A DNA stretch of 64,000 nucleotides from Chloroflexota bacterium (GTDB taxonomy: Bacteria; Chloroflexota; Dormibacteria; Dormibacterales; Dormibacteraceae): NCBI GenBank assembly GCA_005882135.1, contig VBDR01000026.1:29582-93581 (forward strand), in the 5' to 3' direction. Below are positions 25,144 through 33,293 of this stretch, in pieces. Below the pieces are notes generated by a model that made no database searches, was not told where the DNA came from, and saw nothing but the letters and a program-made list of their open reading frames with translations. Every line of letters begins with the position of its first letter. Within the stretch, counting starts at the first letter, position 1. Made by a program: the position numbers and the translations under genes.

Positions 25144-25335
25144 ATGGTCAAACTCATCGTTGAGATCGTGCTCGCGATCTTTCTGCACCCGATCGCCTTC
25201 GTCCTCTGCGTGATCGACATCGTCAACCGCCAGGAGCTGAGCGGGCTCTCGAAGTTGCTGTGGATCATCGTCACCTTCTTCTGGGGCATCGGCCCGATCC
25301 TCTACATCCTCCTGGGTCGCGGCAAGTTCTGGTGA
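25144..25335 (+). CDS. Small PLDc_N-domain membrane protein
   Basis: 63-residue protein with two transmembrane helices (about 4-24 and 36-57). The segment between them, FVLCVIDIVNRQELSGLSKLLWIIVTFFWGIGPILYILLGRG, fits the PLDc_N (phospholipase D nuclease N-terminal) family. Such proteins are small membrane peptides of unknown role. It follows the aminotransferase gene by 4 bp. Confidence 0.7.
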   Translation: MVKLIVEIVLAIFLHPIAFVLCVIDIVNRQELSGLSKLLWIIVTFFWGIGPILYILLGRGKFW

Positions 25336-25348
25336 CGTAGCTGACCGG

Positions 25349-25576
25349 ATGAGAGACCGCGCGGCGACCAGGGCCCTGGTGCTCGGTCTGCTCGCGCTCC
25401 CGTTCGGGGTGTTGGCGCCCTTCGCCATCTGGAGCGGCATCCATTCGCTGCGGCGGATTCGCGCTTCGGACGGCGAGCTGCGTGGCACCTCCAGCGCCGG
25501 CGCCGGTCTGATCGCAGGCCTCGTCGGGCTGTCGGCCTTTCTGATCGGGACGTCTTACTGGCTGCTCGCATCGTGA
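25349..25576 (+). CDS. Small DUF4190-type membrane protein
   Basis: 75 residues with two hydrophobic helices. ALVLGLLALPFGVLAPFAIWSGIHSLRRIR and GAGLIAGLVGL match the DUF4190 pattern (helix, small-residue turn, helix) of actinobacterial-type membrane proteins. Its TGA stop overlaps the GTG start of the glycosidase gene by 4 bp, so the two are translationally coupled. Confidence 0.65.
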   Translation: MRDRAATRALVLGLLALPFGVLAPFAIWSGIHSLRRIRASDGELRGTSSAGAGLIAGLVGLSAFLIGTSYWLLAS

Positions 25577-27270
25577 TCGGGCGCGTCCTGATCACCTTGC
25601 TCGTCGTCGTCGTGGCGCTGATCTCGTATCCCGGCGCGCTGCTGGTTTCGCTGGCGACTCGCCTCACCCCCGCCCCCAATGCACCGGCAGGTCGAGAGGG
25701 CGCCCTGCCGTGGCTGCATGTCGCGCATCCAGCGGACGGGAGGCCATACATCGCCGACGATCAGGGGCGCATCGTGATGTTGCACGGCGCGATCCCGGCC
25801 GGGTTGATCGACTTCTGGACCGGCCCCGATCAATCTCAGCCGAACGTGCCGCCGCTTTATCCAATCGATCCGACTGAGTACGACGGGGGCCAGTGTCCTG
25901 CGAACTCCTCGCTCAGCCGCTATCCACCTTTTTGCCGGGCGGACGTCGAGGCGATGGCGACGCTGGGGTTCAACTCGATCCGGCTTCCGATCTCGTGGAG
26001 CCTGCTCGAGCCCGCGCGCGGCCATTTCAGCCAGACCTACATCGCTCGAGTGGCCCAGGTGATCGAGTGGGCGAAGTCGGCGCAAATGTACGTGATCATC
26101 GACATGCACCAGAACGGTTACTCGCGCTACGTGGGACCCGGCGACGACGTCAACCTCTCATATCTCAGCGGCGCTCCGCGATGGGCCACCATCACCGACG
26201 GTTTTCCATCCAGGGTCTTCTTGGGCCAGCGCGAGCTGAACCCCGCCGTCTTCGAAGCGGCGAGCAATTTCTGGTACGACCGCGCCGGCATTCAGGACGA
26301 GTACATCGCCGCAGTGGCTCTGATCGCGCAGCGCTTCAAGGACGAAAGCGTCGTCGCCGGCTACAGCATCTTCAATGAGCCGTGGCCGGGATGGAATCTA
26401 CCCCCAGGCTTCGAGGACCTGCTCCTCTTTCCTTTTTACAGGCGCGTTATCGACGCCATCACCGGGGTTCGGGACGGCACGCCGTGCTGGTCCGGCTTCT
26501 TCATGCCGGCACCATGCGGTTATCGCGATCTCGGGGTCCGCGACCAGAGGCACCTGATCTTTCTCGATACAGGCCTGCTCCGGGAGGTGACCGATTTTCC
26601 GACCCACCTGGGCCTTCCGGTGAGCTCGTATCCGAATCTCGTCCTGGCTCTGCACACCTACACCCACGAGTACACGTTCGACAAGCTCGTGGGCCAGACA
26701 CCGGACCAAGCGACATACCCCTGGGGCGGTTACGACCAGAGCTATGTTTTCGCCGACCGCGAGGCCAGGGCGATGGACGCGGCGTTGTTCGTGGCCGAGG
26801 TCGGCGCGCCACCGCAGTGGGACTACTTGATGACCGCGAACCAGCTGACCGAGCAAGACCGCCAGCGCATCGGCTTTGCGTTCTGGACGTGGAAGGAAAA
26901 CGGAGGCAAAGACAGTTGGGGCATCTTCAATCCACCAGGCTCGCCGCCCGAATCGAGCGGATGCCTCAGAGCAGCGCGTGAGCGTCTGCTCGCACGGGTC
27001 TTCCCAAAGGCCAGTGGCGACCGAAACCTCAGGTACAGCTACGACCCCGGGACCGGCGGTTTCGCGCTGGCAGCCACGGGTCAGACGGGTGCCCCGGCCA
27101 CGATGGTCTACATCCCGCCCGAGGTGAGGGGTGAGGTATCGACAGGAGGCGGCGTCCACGGCTCAATCGCTACGAACACCGATGGAAGCCGGGTCGTAAC
27201 CGCTCTACCAACGGGCGGTCCGTTCCGAGTTTCCGTGGCGCCGCAATCCCTCGCGCTTACGGGCTGCTAG
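25573..27270 (+). CDS. Glycoside hydrolase family 5 (endoglycoceramidase-like), membrane-anchored
   Basis: Retaining glycosidase. A single N-terminal signal anchor (residues 4-28) exports the enzyme. GRIVMLHGAIPAG starts the barrel, GFNSIRLPISWSLLEP and VIIDMHQNGYSRY follow, YSIFNEPWPGWN carries the acid/base Glu, and ALFVAEVGAPP the nucleophile Glu; HTYTHEYT sits between them. The layout matches endoglycoceramidase/glycosylceramidase GH5 subfamilies, including a C-terminal beta-sandwich (about 480-565). Natural substrate unknown; glycolipid is a guess from the subfamily pattern. GTG 25573 is coupled to the DUF4190 gene. Confidence 0.85.
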   Translation: MIGRVLITLLVVVVALISYPGALLVSLATRLTPAPNAPAGREGALPWLHVAHPADGRPYIADDQGRIVMLHGAIPAGLIDFWTGPDQSQPNVPPLYPIDPTEYDGGQCPANSSLSRYPPFCRADVEAMATLGFNSIRLPISWSLLEPARGHFSQTYIARVAQVIEWAKSAQMYVIIDMHQNGYSRYVGPGDDVNLSYLSGAPRWATITDGFPSRVFLGQRELNPAVFEAASNFWYDRAGIQDEYIAAVALIAQRFKDESVVAGYSIFNEPWPGWNLPPGFEDLLLFPFYRRVIDAITGVRDGTPCWSGFFMPAPCGYRDLGVRDQRHLIFLDTGLLREVTDFPTHLGLPVSSYPNLVLALHTYTHEYTFDKLVGQTPDQATYPWGGYDQSYVFADREARAMDAALFVAEVGAPPQWDYLMTANQLTEQDRQRIGFAFWTWKENGGKDSWGIFNPPGSPPESSGCLRAARERLLARVFPKASGDRNLRYSYDPGTGGFALAATGQTGAPATMVYIPPEVRGEVSTGGGVHGSIATNTDGSRVVTALPTGGPFRVSVAPQSLALTGC

Positions 27271-27432
27271 CAGTCGCAGGCGCTCTCGCTTCTCGAAGAT
27301 CGCCCGCCAACTTTCCCTGGCCGGGCTTGGGAACCCCGTACAGACAGGCCGCGTACTTCTCACAGGCAGGTCACAGGGGACGAAAGTACCGTTTCCTCGA
27401 CAGCCCGGCATGGGCTAATCTGGGCCTGAAGG

Positions 27433-29343
27433 GTGGGAAGCCGACCAGTGACAACTGGCCGCGATGGCACGTCCAGGAACGGCACCGACGTTAAGGGCGC
27501 GAACACGCGGCAAAAGAACGGGGCGGTCAGGCGCCGCCCGGGGACCAACGGCGAGGTCGCGGTCGAGCCGGCGGTCAGACTCGTCGACGTCTCCAAATCG
27601 TTCGGTCGCCAGGCCGTTTTCAAGGGCGTCAACTTCAGCGTTGCCCCCGGTGAGCTGGTAGAGGTAACGGGCCCAAGCGGTGCCGGCAAGACGACACTTC
27701 TTCGCCTCGTTCACGGCCAGCTGAGGCCGAACGCGGGCGAGCTCTGGGTGCGCGGACGTGGACTCCACAGGCGGTGGCGCCGCGGCCTGGGCAACCACCG
27801 CCGCGACGTGGCGTTCGTGTTCCAGGAGCAGCGGCTGCTGCCCCGGCTCAACGCCTTCGAGAACATCGTCCTCGCGCTCCAGGTGCGCGATCCTCAGATG
27901 CCCAACCGCGCGATCAGGCGGCGAGCCATGGAGGCACTGGAATCGGTGAAGCTCGCACATCGCCGGCGTGCATATCCGCACCAGCTGTCCGCCGGCGAGC
28001 GGCAGCGGGTCGCGATCGCCCGGGCCCTGGCGACCAGGCCTCGGGTGCTGCTCGCCGACGAACCGCTGGCGTCGCTGGACGCCGAGAACGCGGCGATGGT
28101 CGCCCACCTGCTCGAAGAGGCGGCCGCCAACGGAACCACCGTGATCGTCGCCACGCACCGGCACACCTTCGCGGCGAGCCGCATCCTTCGCCTCCCCAGC
28201 GCCCGAGTGATGACGAACGGAGCCCGGCGCGCGGCGCTCACTGGCAATGGGAACGGCCACGCCCTTCCCGCCTCCAACGGGCATCCCAACGGGGACGGCA
28301 ACGGCAGCGCTGCCGGCAACGGAAACGGAAACGGCCATGTCAACGGCGCCGCGGCGCGGCCTGCCTGGTGGCGGATCGTCATCCCCGCCCGCGTCAGGCA
28401 GCGCCGCGCGGCCAGGCCGCCGCGCCTTCCTCTTTGGCGCCGCGCTGCGGCCTTGACCGCGAACAGCTATCGCCTCGTCGCGCTCAACGGACTCCGGAGC
28501 TGGAGCAGGGATGCCAGGCTGACGATGCCGGTGACCGGCACGATCGCGTTGCTGCTCATGCTCTGCGGCACGCTGGCGCTCATCGGCATCGGAGTCGAAG
28601 CCGCCGTCGCCGACCAGGCCGGCCAGGCGTCGGTTGTACGCGTCTACCTGGCCCCGGACGCGACGTCTGACGCCGTGGCCGCGCTCAAGGCAAGGCTGAT
28701 GGCCGACCGCAGGGTCGCCTCGGTGACGGACGTCAGTCCCGAGCAAGCGCTCGCCGAGGCCAGCAAGCGACCCGGGCTTGACAGCCTCGCCAGCCTCAGC
28801 GCGACCAACCCCTTTCCCGCAAGCCTCGACGTGAGGGTCCGTGTCGTGACCCAGGTCGCCGCCGTCGCGAACTCATTGCGAGGCGACGCCGCCGTCGATC
28901 CCTCCTATCCGACTTCTTATGACCCGGATACCTACTCGCGCCTGCGCCGCTTCGCGCTGGTGGCAGGTTCAGTCGCCGGCGGCATCTTGCTCCTGCTCGC
29001 GGTCGTCGCCTACGCCGTGATCGCCAACTCCATGCGCGGAATCGCCGCATCGCGCCGCCAGGAGGTCGCCATCACGCGCCTGCTCGGTGCGAGGGGTTGG
29101 ATGCTGCGAGGACCGTTCGTGGTCGAGGGACTGACCACCGGTGCGATCGCTGGCGCGCTCGCCGCGGCGGTTGTCGCGGGCGCCTATCTACTTGCTGTCA
29201 GCTTCGAGTCCGCCATCTATGTCCAGGTGTTTCCCGGCGTCGATGCGACCGCGGTGCGGTATGTCCTGGCGGCCGTGATCACCACCGGGCTGGTGCTCGG
29301 CGCGGCGACGGCGATGTTTGGTTTTCGCAAGGCGCGCGCTTGA
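27433..29343 (+). CDS. FtsE-FtsX fusion: cell-division ABC ATPase joined to its permease
   Basis: One chain of 636 residues that is normally two proteins. The FtsE part (about 46-255) has VTGPSGAGKTTLLRL (Walker A), FVFQEQRLLPRLNAFENI (Q-loop), HQLSAGERQRVAIARAL (signature) and VLLADEPLASLD (Walker B). A Gly/Asn-rich linker (about 265-305) leads to an FtsX part with a first helix (about 368-392), an extracytoplasmic domain ([15 protein letters not shown] to about 490) and three more helices. FtsEX transmits a signal to peptidoglycan hydrolases at division. GTG 27433 gives a 45-residue basic leader; a later start is possible. The TTGA overlap with the M23 gene supports joint work. Confidence 0.92.
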   Translation: MGSRPVTTGRDGTSRNGTDVKGANTRQKNGAVRRRPGTNGEVAVEPAVRLVDVSKSFGRQAVFKGVNFSVAPGELVEVTGPSGAGKTTLLRLVHGQLRPNAGELWVRGRGLHRRWRRGLGNHRRDVAFVFQEQRLLPRLNAFENIVLALQVRDPQMPNRAIRRRAMEALESVKLAHRRRAYPHQLSAGERQRVAIARALATRPRVLLADEPLASLDAENAAMVAHLLEEAAANGTTVIVATHRHTFAASRILRLPSARVMTNGARRAALTGNGNGHALPASNGHPNGDGNGSAAGNGNGNGHVNGAAARPAWWRIVIPARVRQRRAARPPRLPLWRRAAALTANSYRLVALNGLRSWSRDARLTMPVTGTIALLLMLCGTLALIGIGVEAAVADQAGQASVVRVYLAPDATSDAVAALKARLMADRRVASVTDVSPEQALAEASKRPGLDSLASLSATNPFPASLDVRVRVVTQVAAVANSLRGDAAVDPSYPTSYDPDTYSRLRRFALVAGSVAGGILLLLAVVAYAVIANSMRGIAASRRQEVAITRLLGARGWMLRGPFVVEGLTTGAIAGALAAAVVAGAYLLAVSFESAIYVQVFPGVDATAVRYVLAAVITTGLVLGAATAMFGFRKARA

Positions 29344-30650
29344 GACGGGCGCTCGGCGCCGCGGTCCTGGTCGGGGCGGTGCTGGGGCTCCAGGTCAGCG
29401 CCGCCACAGCCACCGACACGACCACGTGCCCCACACCGACCGCCGCATCCGACGCGCGTGTCACCTGCAGCAGCCCACCTGTCGATCCCAATCAGGCCGC
29501 CTACGACCAGCTGAAGACTCGCCTGGGCGGGGACATGGCCAAGGCTCTGGCCGCGGAGCATAGGCTGACCGCCACCCTCAACCAGTTCGCGGCCACCGAG
29601 GAGCTGCTCACGACCGAGGTCACGCAGGAGGAGGCGGTGATCGCCGACCTCGAAGAGAAGATCGCGAAACTTGACCTTCAAATCGCTGACACCCAGGCGC
29701 GCATCGAGGTCGAAAAGCAGCAGCTGGCGACGATGTCACGTGCGATCTACCGCCAGCCGGATTCGTTCTGGCTGCTGATCGCGCGGAGCGGCAACCTCCA
29801 CGAAGCGCTGCTCGCAACCGCGGACGCGGTGGTTGCCGGTCAGCGCGCCCACGCCCTGCAGACGCGGTTGGAGGCGGACCTGGCCAAGCTGCAGGCGGAT
29901 CGCCAGGCGCGACAGAACGACCTCGACCGCGAGAGCGCGACGCTCGATCTTTTGAATGCAAATCTGAGCTCGCTCGAGGAGGTGATGAGCCGGCAGACCG
30001 ACGTCAACGGCCAGTTGGCCGACCTGCTGGTGCAGATGCAGAGTGCAAAGAATCACCTCCAGAACCAGCCGCCCGACGTGACAATCACCCTGGCGCAGCT
30101 GCTCGAGTCTCAAGAGCAGGACCTGATCCTGCGTTCGTATCAGACCGCCTGGACCCAGGCCCAGGTCGGCACCGGCCTCGCGCTCGTCAACCACGAGTTG
30201 CCTGTCGGCAAGACCATTTCTGGTCTGGCCCTGTCGTGGCCGATGACTCAATTCGCGATCACGCAGCCATTTGGTCCGACGACGATCACCCTCGAGCCTC
30301 CCTTCGGGCCCTACAGGCATTTCCATACCGGGGTCGACATCGCAGCTGCGCTCGGGACCCCTGTGATGGCGGCCGCGGATGGCGTCGTGGTGGCGGTGGG
30401 CCACACCACCGTCGGCTATGGCGTCTACGTCGTCATCGCTCATGGCGGTGGCATCGCCACTCTGTACGGTCACCTGCTGCAGACAAACGCCACGGTTGGC
30501 GATCGCGTCGTGCGCGGCCAGGTGATCGGGCTCGAAGGTTCGACGGGCCTCTCGACTGGACCGCACGTGCACTTCGAGCTGCGGGTGAACGACGAGGTCA
30601 TCGACCCCATGCCCTACCTGCCGGTCCCGGGGACGAACTGGTCCGGGTAA
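29340..30650 (+). CDS. Murein hydrolase activator/M23 peptidase with coiled coil (EnvC-like)
   Basis: Exported partner expected for FtsEX. A signal peptide (residues 1-25, ending AATAT) precedes a long coiled coil (about 50-245, LEEKIAKLDLQIADTQARIE and similar heptads). The M23/LytM domain has HFHTGVDIAAALGTPVMAA and GPHVHFELRVND, so the zinc ligands (H-x3-D, HxH) look complete and the domain may be an active endopeptidase rather than a degenerate activator. The TTG start overlaps the FtsEX stop. At 436 aa it is similar to EnvC or to actinobacterial RipC-type proteins. Confidence 0.9.
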   Translation: MRRALGAAVLVGAVLGLQVSAATATDTTTCPTPTAASDARVTCSSPPVDPNQAAYDQLKTRLGGDMAKALAAEHRLTATLNQFAATEELLTTEVTQEEAVIADLEEKIAKLDLQIADTQARIEVEKQQLATMSRAIYRQPDSFWLLIARSGNLHEALLATADAVVAGQRAHALQTRLEADLAKLQADRQARQNDLDRESATLDLLNANLSSLEEVMSRQTDVNGQLADLLVQMQSAKNHLQNQPPDVTITLAQLLESQEQDLILRSYQTAWTQAQVGTGLALVNHELPVGKTISGLALSWPMTQFAITQPFGPTTITLEPPFGPYRHFHTGVDIAAALGTPVMAAADGVVVAVGHTTVGYGVYVVIAHGGGIATLYGHLLQTNATVGDRVVRGQVIGLEGSTGLSTGPHVHFELRVNDEVIDPMPYLPVPGTNWSG

Positions 30651-30662
30651 GAGCTGCCGGTT

Positions 30663-30738
30663 TGGTGCCCCCGGAGGGAATCGAACCCCCGACCTTGACG
30701 TTAGGACCGTCCTGCTCTATCCCCTGAGCTACGGGGGC
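30663..30738 (-). tRNA. tRNA-Arg (anticodon CCT)
   Basis: Cloverleaf read on the minus strand: acceptor GCCCCCG/CGGGGGC, D arm GCTC...GAGC, anticodon loop GTCCTAA with CCT at 34-36, T arm GGGGG TTCGATT CCCTC, discriminator A, and encoded CCA (30665-30663). The lowest anticodon-stem pair is G:A. Decodes AGG. Confidence 0.93.
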
Positions 30739-30850
30739 GCGCCCAAACAGCGTACGAATTTTGATTTATGCGCCCTGCGCGCGCCCGGCGCCCCTGAGCT
30801 ACGGGGGCGCGCCCAAACAGCGTACGAATTTTGATTTATGCGCCCTGCGC
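30721..30850. repeat. 60-bp direct repeat (period 70) copying the tRNA-Arg 5' end and leader
   Basis: Bases 30721-30780 recur exactly at 30791-30850. Each copy holds the first 18 nt of tRNA-Arg (minus strand) plus about 42 bp of upstream DNA, including the likely tRNA promoter. The 10 bp between the copies are unrelated in sequence. The second copy has no tRNA body. Confidence 0.9.
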
Positions 30851-31001
30851 CTCGCGCACCTGATTCCGCACGCTTTGCGCAGAGCGCGCCCTTACCGGGT
30901 TCGGATTGCGCACGTTTTGCACCGGCCGTGCGCTCAGGCTCTCAGCCAGTTCTAAGCCGGCTCCCAGGTCCGGTTCAGTGGCAGCGCTCACTCTTTTCGA
31001 C

Positions 31002-31319
31002 ATGGAAAGCACACCACAACCTGACTCCAGGATGCGTGCCCGGGATGCCGCCCTCCGGATGCTCAACCGTCTGACCGCGGGGACCGCGGTCGCAGCTTTC
31101 GCCGGCCTTGGGTTGTTCAGCGCGATCAGCGCCGCCACGATCCCCGGCACATCTTCGTCATCGACTTCCTCGACGAGCGACCAAACGTCATCGTCATCCT
31201 CTTCATCGACCTCGTCGACCTCGTCGAGCACATCGAGCTCCTCGAGCGGCCTCCAGTCCTCGACCGGCGTCAGCTCCTCGTCCGGCACCGGAATGGTCGT
31301 TTCGGGCGCGTCGCACTGA
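31002..31319 (+). CDS. Small membrane-anchored Ser/Thr-rich protein ending in SGASH (possible ApbE substrate)
   Basis: A 105-residue protein of unknown family. The basic N-terminus (RMRARDAALRMLNR) and one helix (about 24-44, AGTAVAAFAGLGLFSAIS) predict N-in/C-out anchoring, followed by about 55 residues of almost pure Ser/Thr linker. The last eight residues are MVVSGASH. In FMN-binding domains the residue flavinylated by ApbE is the last one of SGA[S/T], usually preceded by hydrophobics, so this tail looks like a bare flavinylation site. ApbE, a ferric-reductase-like protein and a NuoF-like protein follow in the same operon. ATG 31002 is chosen as the start just before the anchor. Role inferred only. 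Confidence 0.6.
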   Translation: MESTPQPDSRMRARDAALRMLNRLTAGTAVAAFAGLGLFSAISAATIPGTSSSSTSSTSDQTSSSSSSSTSSTSSSTSSSSSGLQSSTGVSSSSGTGMVVSGASH

Positions 31320-31321
31320 CG

Positions 31322-31909
31322 GTGTCCGACTCCCTCCTCTGGTACACGACGCGCGGCGCGGGCGCCGTCACCCTCATCCTGCTGAGCTGCGTCGTGGTGC
31401 TCGGGATCCTTTCCGCGCTGCGCGTGCGGAGCGCCAACTGGCCCAGGTTCCTCTCCACGGGACTGCACCGCAACCTAGCGCTGATGACGCTGGTGTTCCT
31501 CAGCCTCCACATCGTGACCGCGGTCGTCGACCCGTTCACACACCTCGGCTGGGCGGCGGCGCTGATTCCGTTCTCCTCGTATTACCGGACCCTATGGCTG
31601 GGCCTGGGCGTCATCTCGTTCGAGCTGCTGCTGGCGATCGTCATCACCAGCCTGGTGCGCGGGTTCCTTGGCCACCGCGCCTGGCGGGCGATCCATTGGC
31701 TGACGTACGCGGCATGGCCGGTCGGTGCCCTCCATGGCCTCGGCACCGGTACCGATAGCTGGTCGGCGTGGATGCTCGCCATCACCGGCGCCTGCATCGC
31801 CGGTGTCGCCGTGGCAGCTGTGATGAGGCTCACAGCGGACTCGGCTGACCAGCTCGCCTCCGAGCGGGCGACGTTCCGCGCGGCCGTGGACCGCCGCGAG
31901 GTCAGGTGA
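31322..31909 (+). CDS. Ferric reductase-like transmembrane haem protein (MsrQ/YedZ type)
   Basis: Six-helix membrane protein (195 aa) of the ferric reductase-like domain family, carrying electrons across the membrane through b haems. Histidines suited to bis-His haem binding stand in STGLHRNLAL, FLSLHIVTAVVDPF, AWRAIHWLTYA and GALHGLGTGTD. The GTG start at 31322 lies 2 bp after the Ser-rich gene's stop, and the gene overlaps the NuoF-like gene. Likely passes electrons from the cytosolic NuoF/ferredoxin pair to an outside acceptor. Confidence 0.82.
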   Translation: MSDSLLWYTTRGAGAVTLILLSCVVVLGILSALRVRSANWPRFLSTGLHRNLALMTLVFLSLHIVTAVVDPFTHLGWAAALIPFSSYYRTLWLGLGVISFELLLAIVITSLVRGFLGHRAWRAIHWLTYAAWPVGALHGLGTGTDSWSAWMLAITGACIAGVAVAAVMRLTADSADQLASERATFRAAVDRREVR

Positions 31910-33078
31910 TGCGACTGCTCGAGGGACCAGAGGTCGGCGCGGGCGCGGAGTCGTACGCGGATCATGTGCGCCGCCTGGGAGGGGTCCCGGATCTCGGTCC
32001 TGGCCTCATCGGTACCCTGCAGCGGTCCGGCCTGGCCGGCCGCGGCGGCGCCGCCTTCCCCACCGCGGTGAAGTGGCAAGCCGTGGCGGAGCGCTCGCGC
32101 GGCCAGGCGGTGGTCGTCGTCAACGGCGCCGAAGGTGAGCCGCGGAGCCAGAAGGATCGCCTCCTCATGAGCGCGCGCCCGCACCTGGTCCTCGATGGGG
32201 CTTTCATCGCGGCACGAGTGCTCCGGGCCCGTCGGGTGATCGTCTACATCGGCGAGCGCCATCAATCCGCGCGCGCGGCGATGCTGCGGGCGGTGGCGGA
32301 GCGGCCCGACCCGGAGCGCGGCCTGGTGACCTTCTCGGCCGCTCCCGCACGCTACGTGGCGGGCGCTGAGGCGGCTGCAATCCACTTCTTGAACGAGGGC
32401 GTGGCGACCCCGACCACCGTTCCGCCCTATCCCTTCGAACGAGGCGTGGGCGGTGCGCCGACGCTCGTCCAGAACGTCGAGACCCTCGCGCACGTGGCCT
32501 CGCTCGCCAGGCCAGGCGGCGCCGCGAGCACCTTGCTGCTGACTCTCGCCGGCGGCGTGGCAACGGCCGGGGTGCTCGAAGTCGAGGCAGGCGTGACGAT
32601 CGGCGAGGCGATGAGGCGGGCCGGCGGTGTGACCGAGTCGCCGCGCGCCGTGCTGGTGGGCGGCTACTTCGGATCGTGGGTCGAACCCGAGCGGGCCTGG
32701 CTGCTGGCGATCGACCATGAATCGCTGCGCCGGCACGGGCTTGGGCTGGGATGCGGCGTGATCGGCCTGCTCCCGGCGAGCCGCTGCCCGGTTTGCGAGA
32801 CGGCCGGGATCATGCGCTACCTGGCGAGCGAGAGCTCCGCGCAATGTGGCCCATGCTTCTTCGGGCTTCGCGCGCTGGCGGACGCGTGCACGCGGATCTC
32901 GGAAGGCAGCTCGGACGGCCACGACCTACAACGTCTCCAGCGCTGGGCCGCGGAAGTCGCCGGCCGGGGATCTTGCCGCCACCCTGACGGTGCGGTCATG
33001 TTCCTGGCGTCTTCGCTGGACGTTTTTGCTCGAGAGTTCGCGCATCACACCGCGCACAACCTGCGGCGGTCCGCATGA
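31909..33078 (+). CDS. NuoF-like NADH:acceptor oxidoreductase subunit (FMN and 4Fe-4S)
   Basis: Cytosolic flavoprotein of the NADH dehydrogenase 51-kDa family. GLAGRGGAAFPTAVKW is the NADH/FMN loop and VNGAEGEPRSQKDR the FMN-binding motif (NxxEGEP). An SLBB-type segment (LEVEAGVTIGEAMRRAGG) follows. Cys ligands for one cluster are in AQCGPCFFGLRALADAC and GRGSCRHPDG. At 390 aa it is a stand-alone form without the complex I partners. ATG 31909 has GAGG 7 nt upstream; GTG 31906 is an alternative. Likely oxidises NAD(P)H and feeds the ferredoxin and membrane haem protein. Confidence 0.83.
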   Translation: MRLLEGPEVGAGAESYADHVRRLGGVPDLGPGLIGTLQRSGLAGRGGAAFPTAVKWQAVAERSRGQAVVVVNGAEGEPRSQKDRLLMSARPHLVLDGAFIAARVLRARRVIVYIGERHQSARAAMLRAVAERPDPERGLVTFSAAPARYVAGAEAAAIHFLNEGVATPTTVPPYPFERGVGGAPTLVQNVETLAHVASLARPGGAASTLLLTLAGGVATAGVLEVEAGVTIGEAMRRAGGVTESPRAVLVGGYFGSWVEPERAWLLAIDHESLRRHGLGLGCGVIGLLPASRCPVCETAGIMRYLASESSAQCGPCFFGLRALADACTRISEGSSDGHDLQRLQRWAAEVAGRGSCRHPDGAVMFLASSLDVFAREFAHHTAHNLRRSA

Positions 33079-33293
33079 GCACGGAGCTCAAGCTGGTGGT
33101 CGATCGCATCAAGTGCGACGGACGCGGTCTCTGCGCCGAGCTGCTGCCGGAGCTGATCCGTCTTGACGACTGGGGCTACCCGATCCTTGCGCCGGGCCCG
33201 ATCCCCGAACACCTCCGTGCCCTGGCCCAGCGTGCGGTCGAAGACTGTCCGGTGCTCGCGATCGCGCTGCGCCGAGCCGAGCGCAAGCAATGA
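33075..33293 (+). CDS. Small ferredoxin (single 3Fe-4S/4Fe-4S type)
   Basis: 72 residues. VDRIKCDGRGLCAELLPELI gives Cys-x5-Cys and AVEDCPVLAI the distant Cys-Pro, as in single-cluster ferredoxins that serve cytochromes P450 or flavoproteins in high-GC Gram-positives. The position usually filled by a third Cys is not obvious, which favours a 3Fe-4S cluster. ATGA overlap with the NuoF-like gene and with apbE show a tightly coupled operon. Probable electron carrier between NuoF-like protein and membrane haem. Confidence 0.8.
   Translation: MSTELKLVVDRIKCDGRGLCAELLPELIRLDDWGYPILAPGPIPEHLRALAQRAVEDCPVLAIALRRAERKQ

Noticed and set aside
27415..28746. 443-codon minus-strand frame opposite the FtsE half
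   Set aside because: Antisense of a fully motif-supported ABC ATPase.
30721..30850. Genomic-island attachment site at the tRNA
   Set aside because: The duplicated part is the 5' end, the copies are only 70 bp apart, and no integrase is nearby.
30836..31468. 210-codon minus-strand frame with an Asp/Glu-rich stretch
   Set aside because: The acidic run is the reverse reading of the Ser codons of the anchored peptide gene; no start site support.
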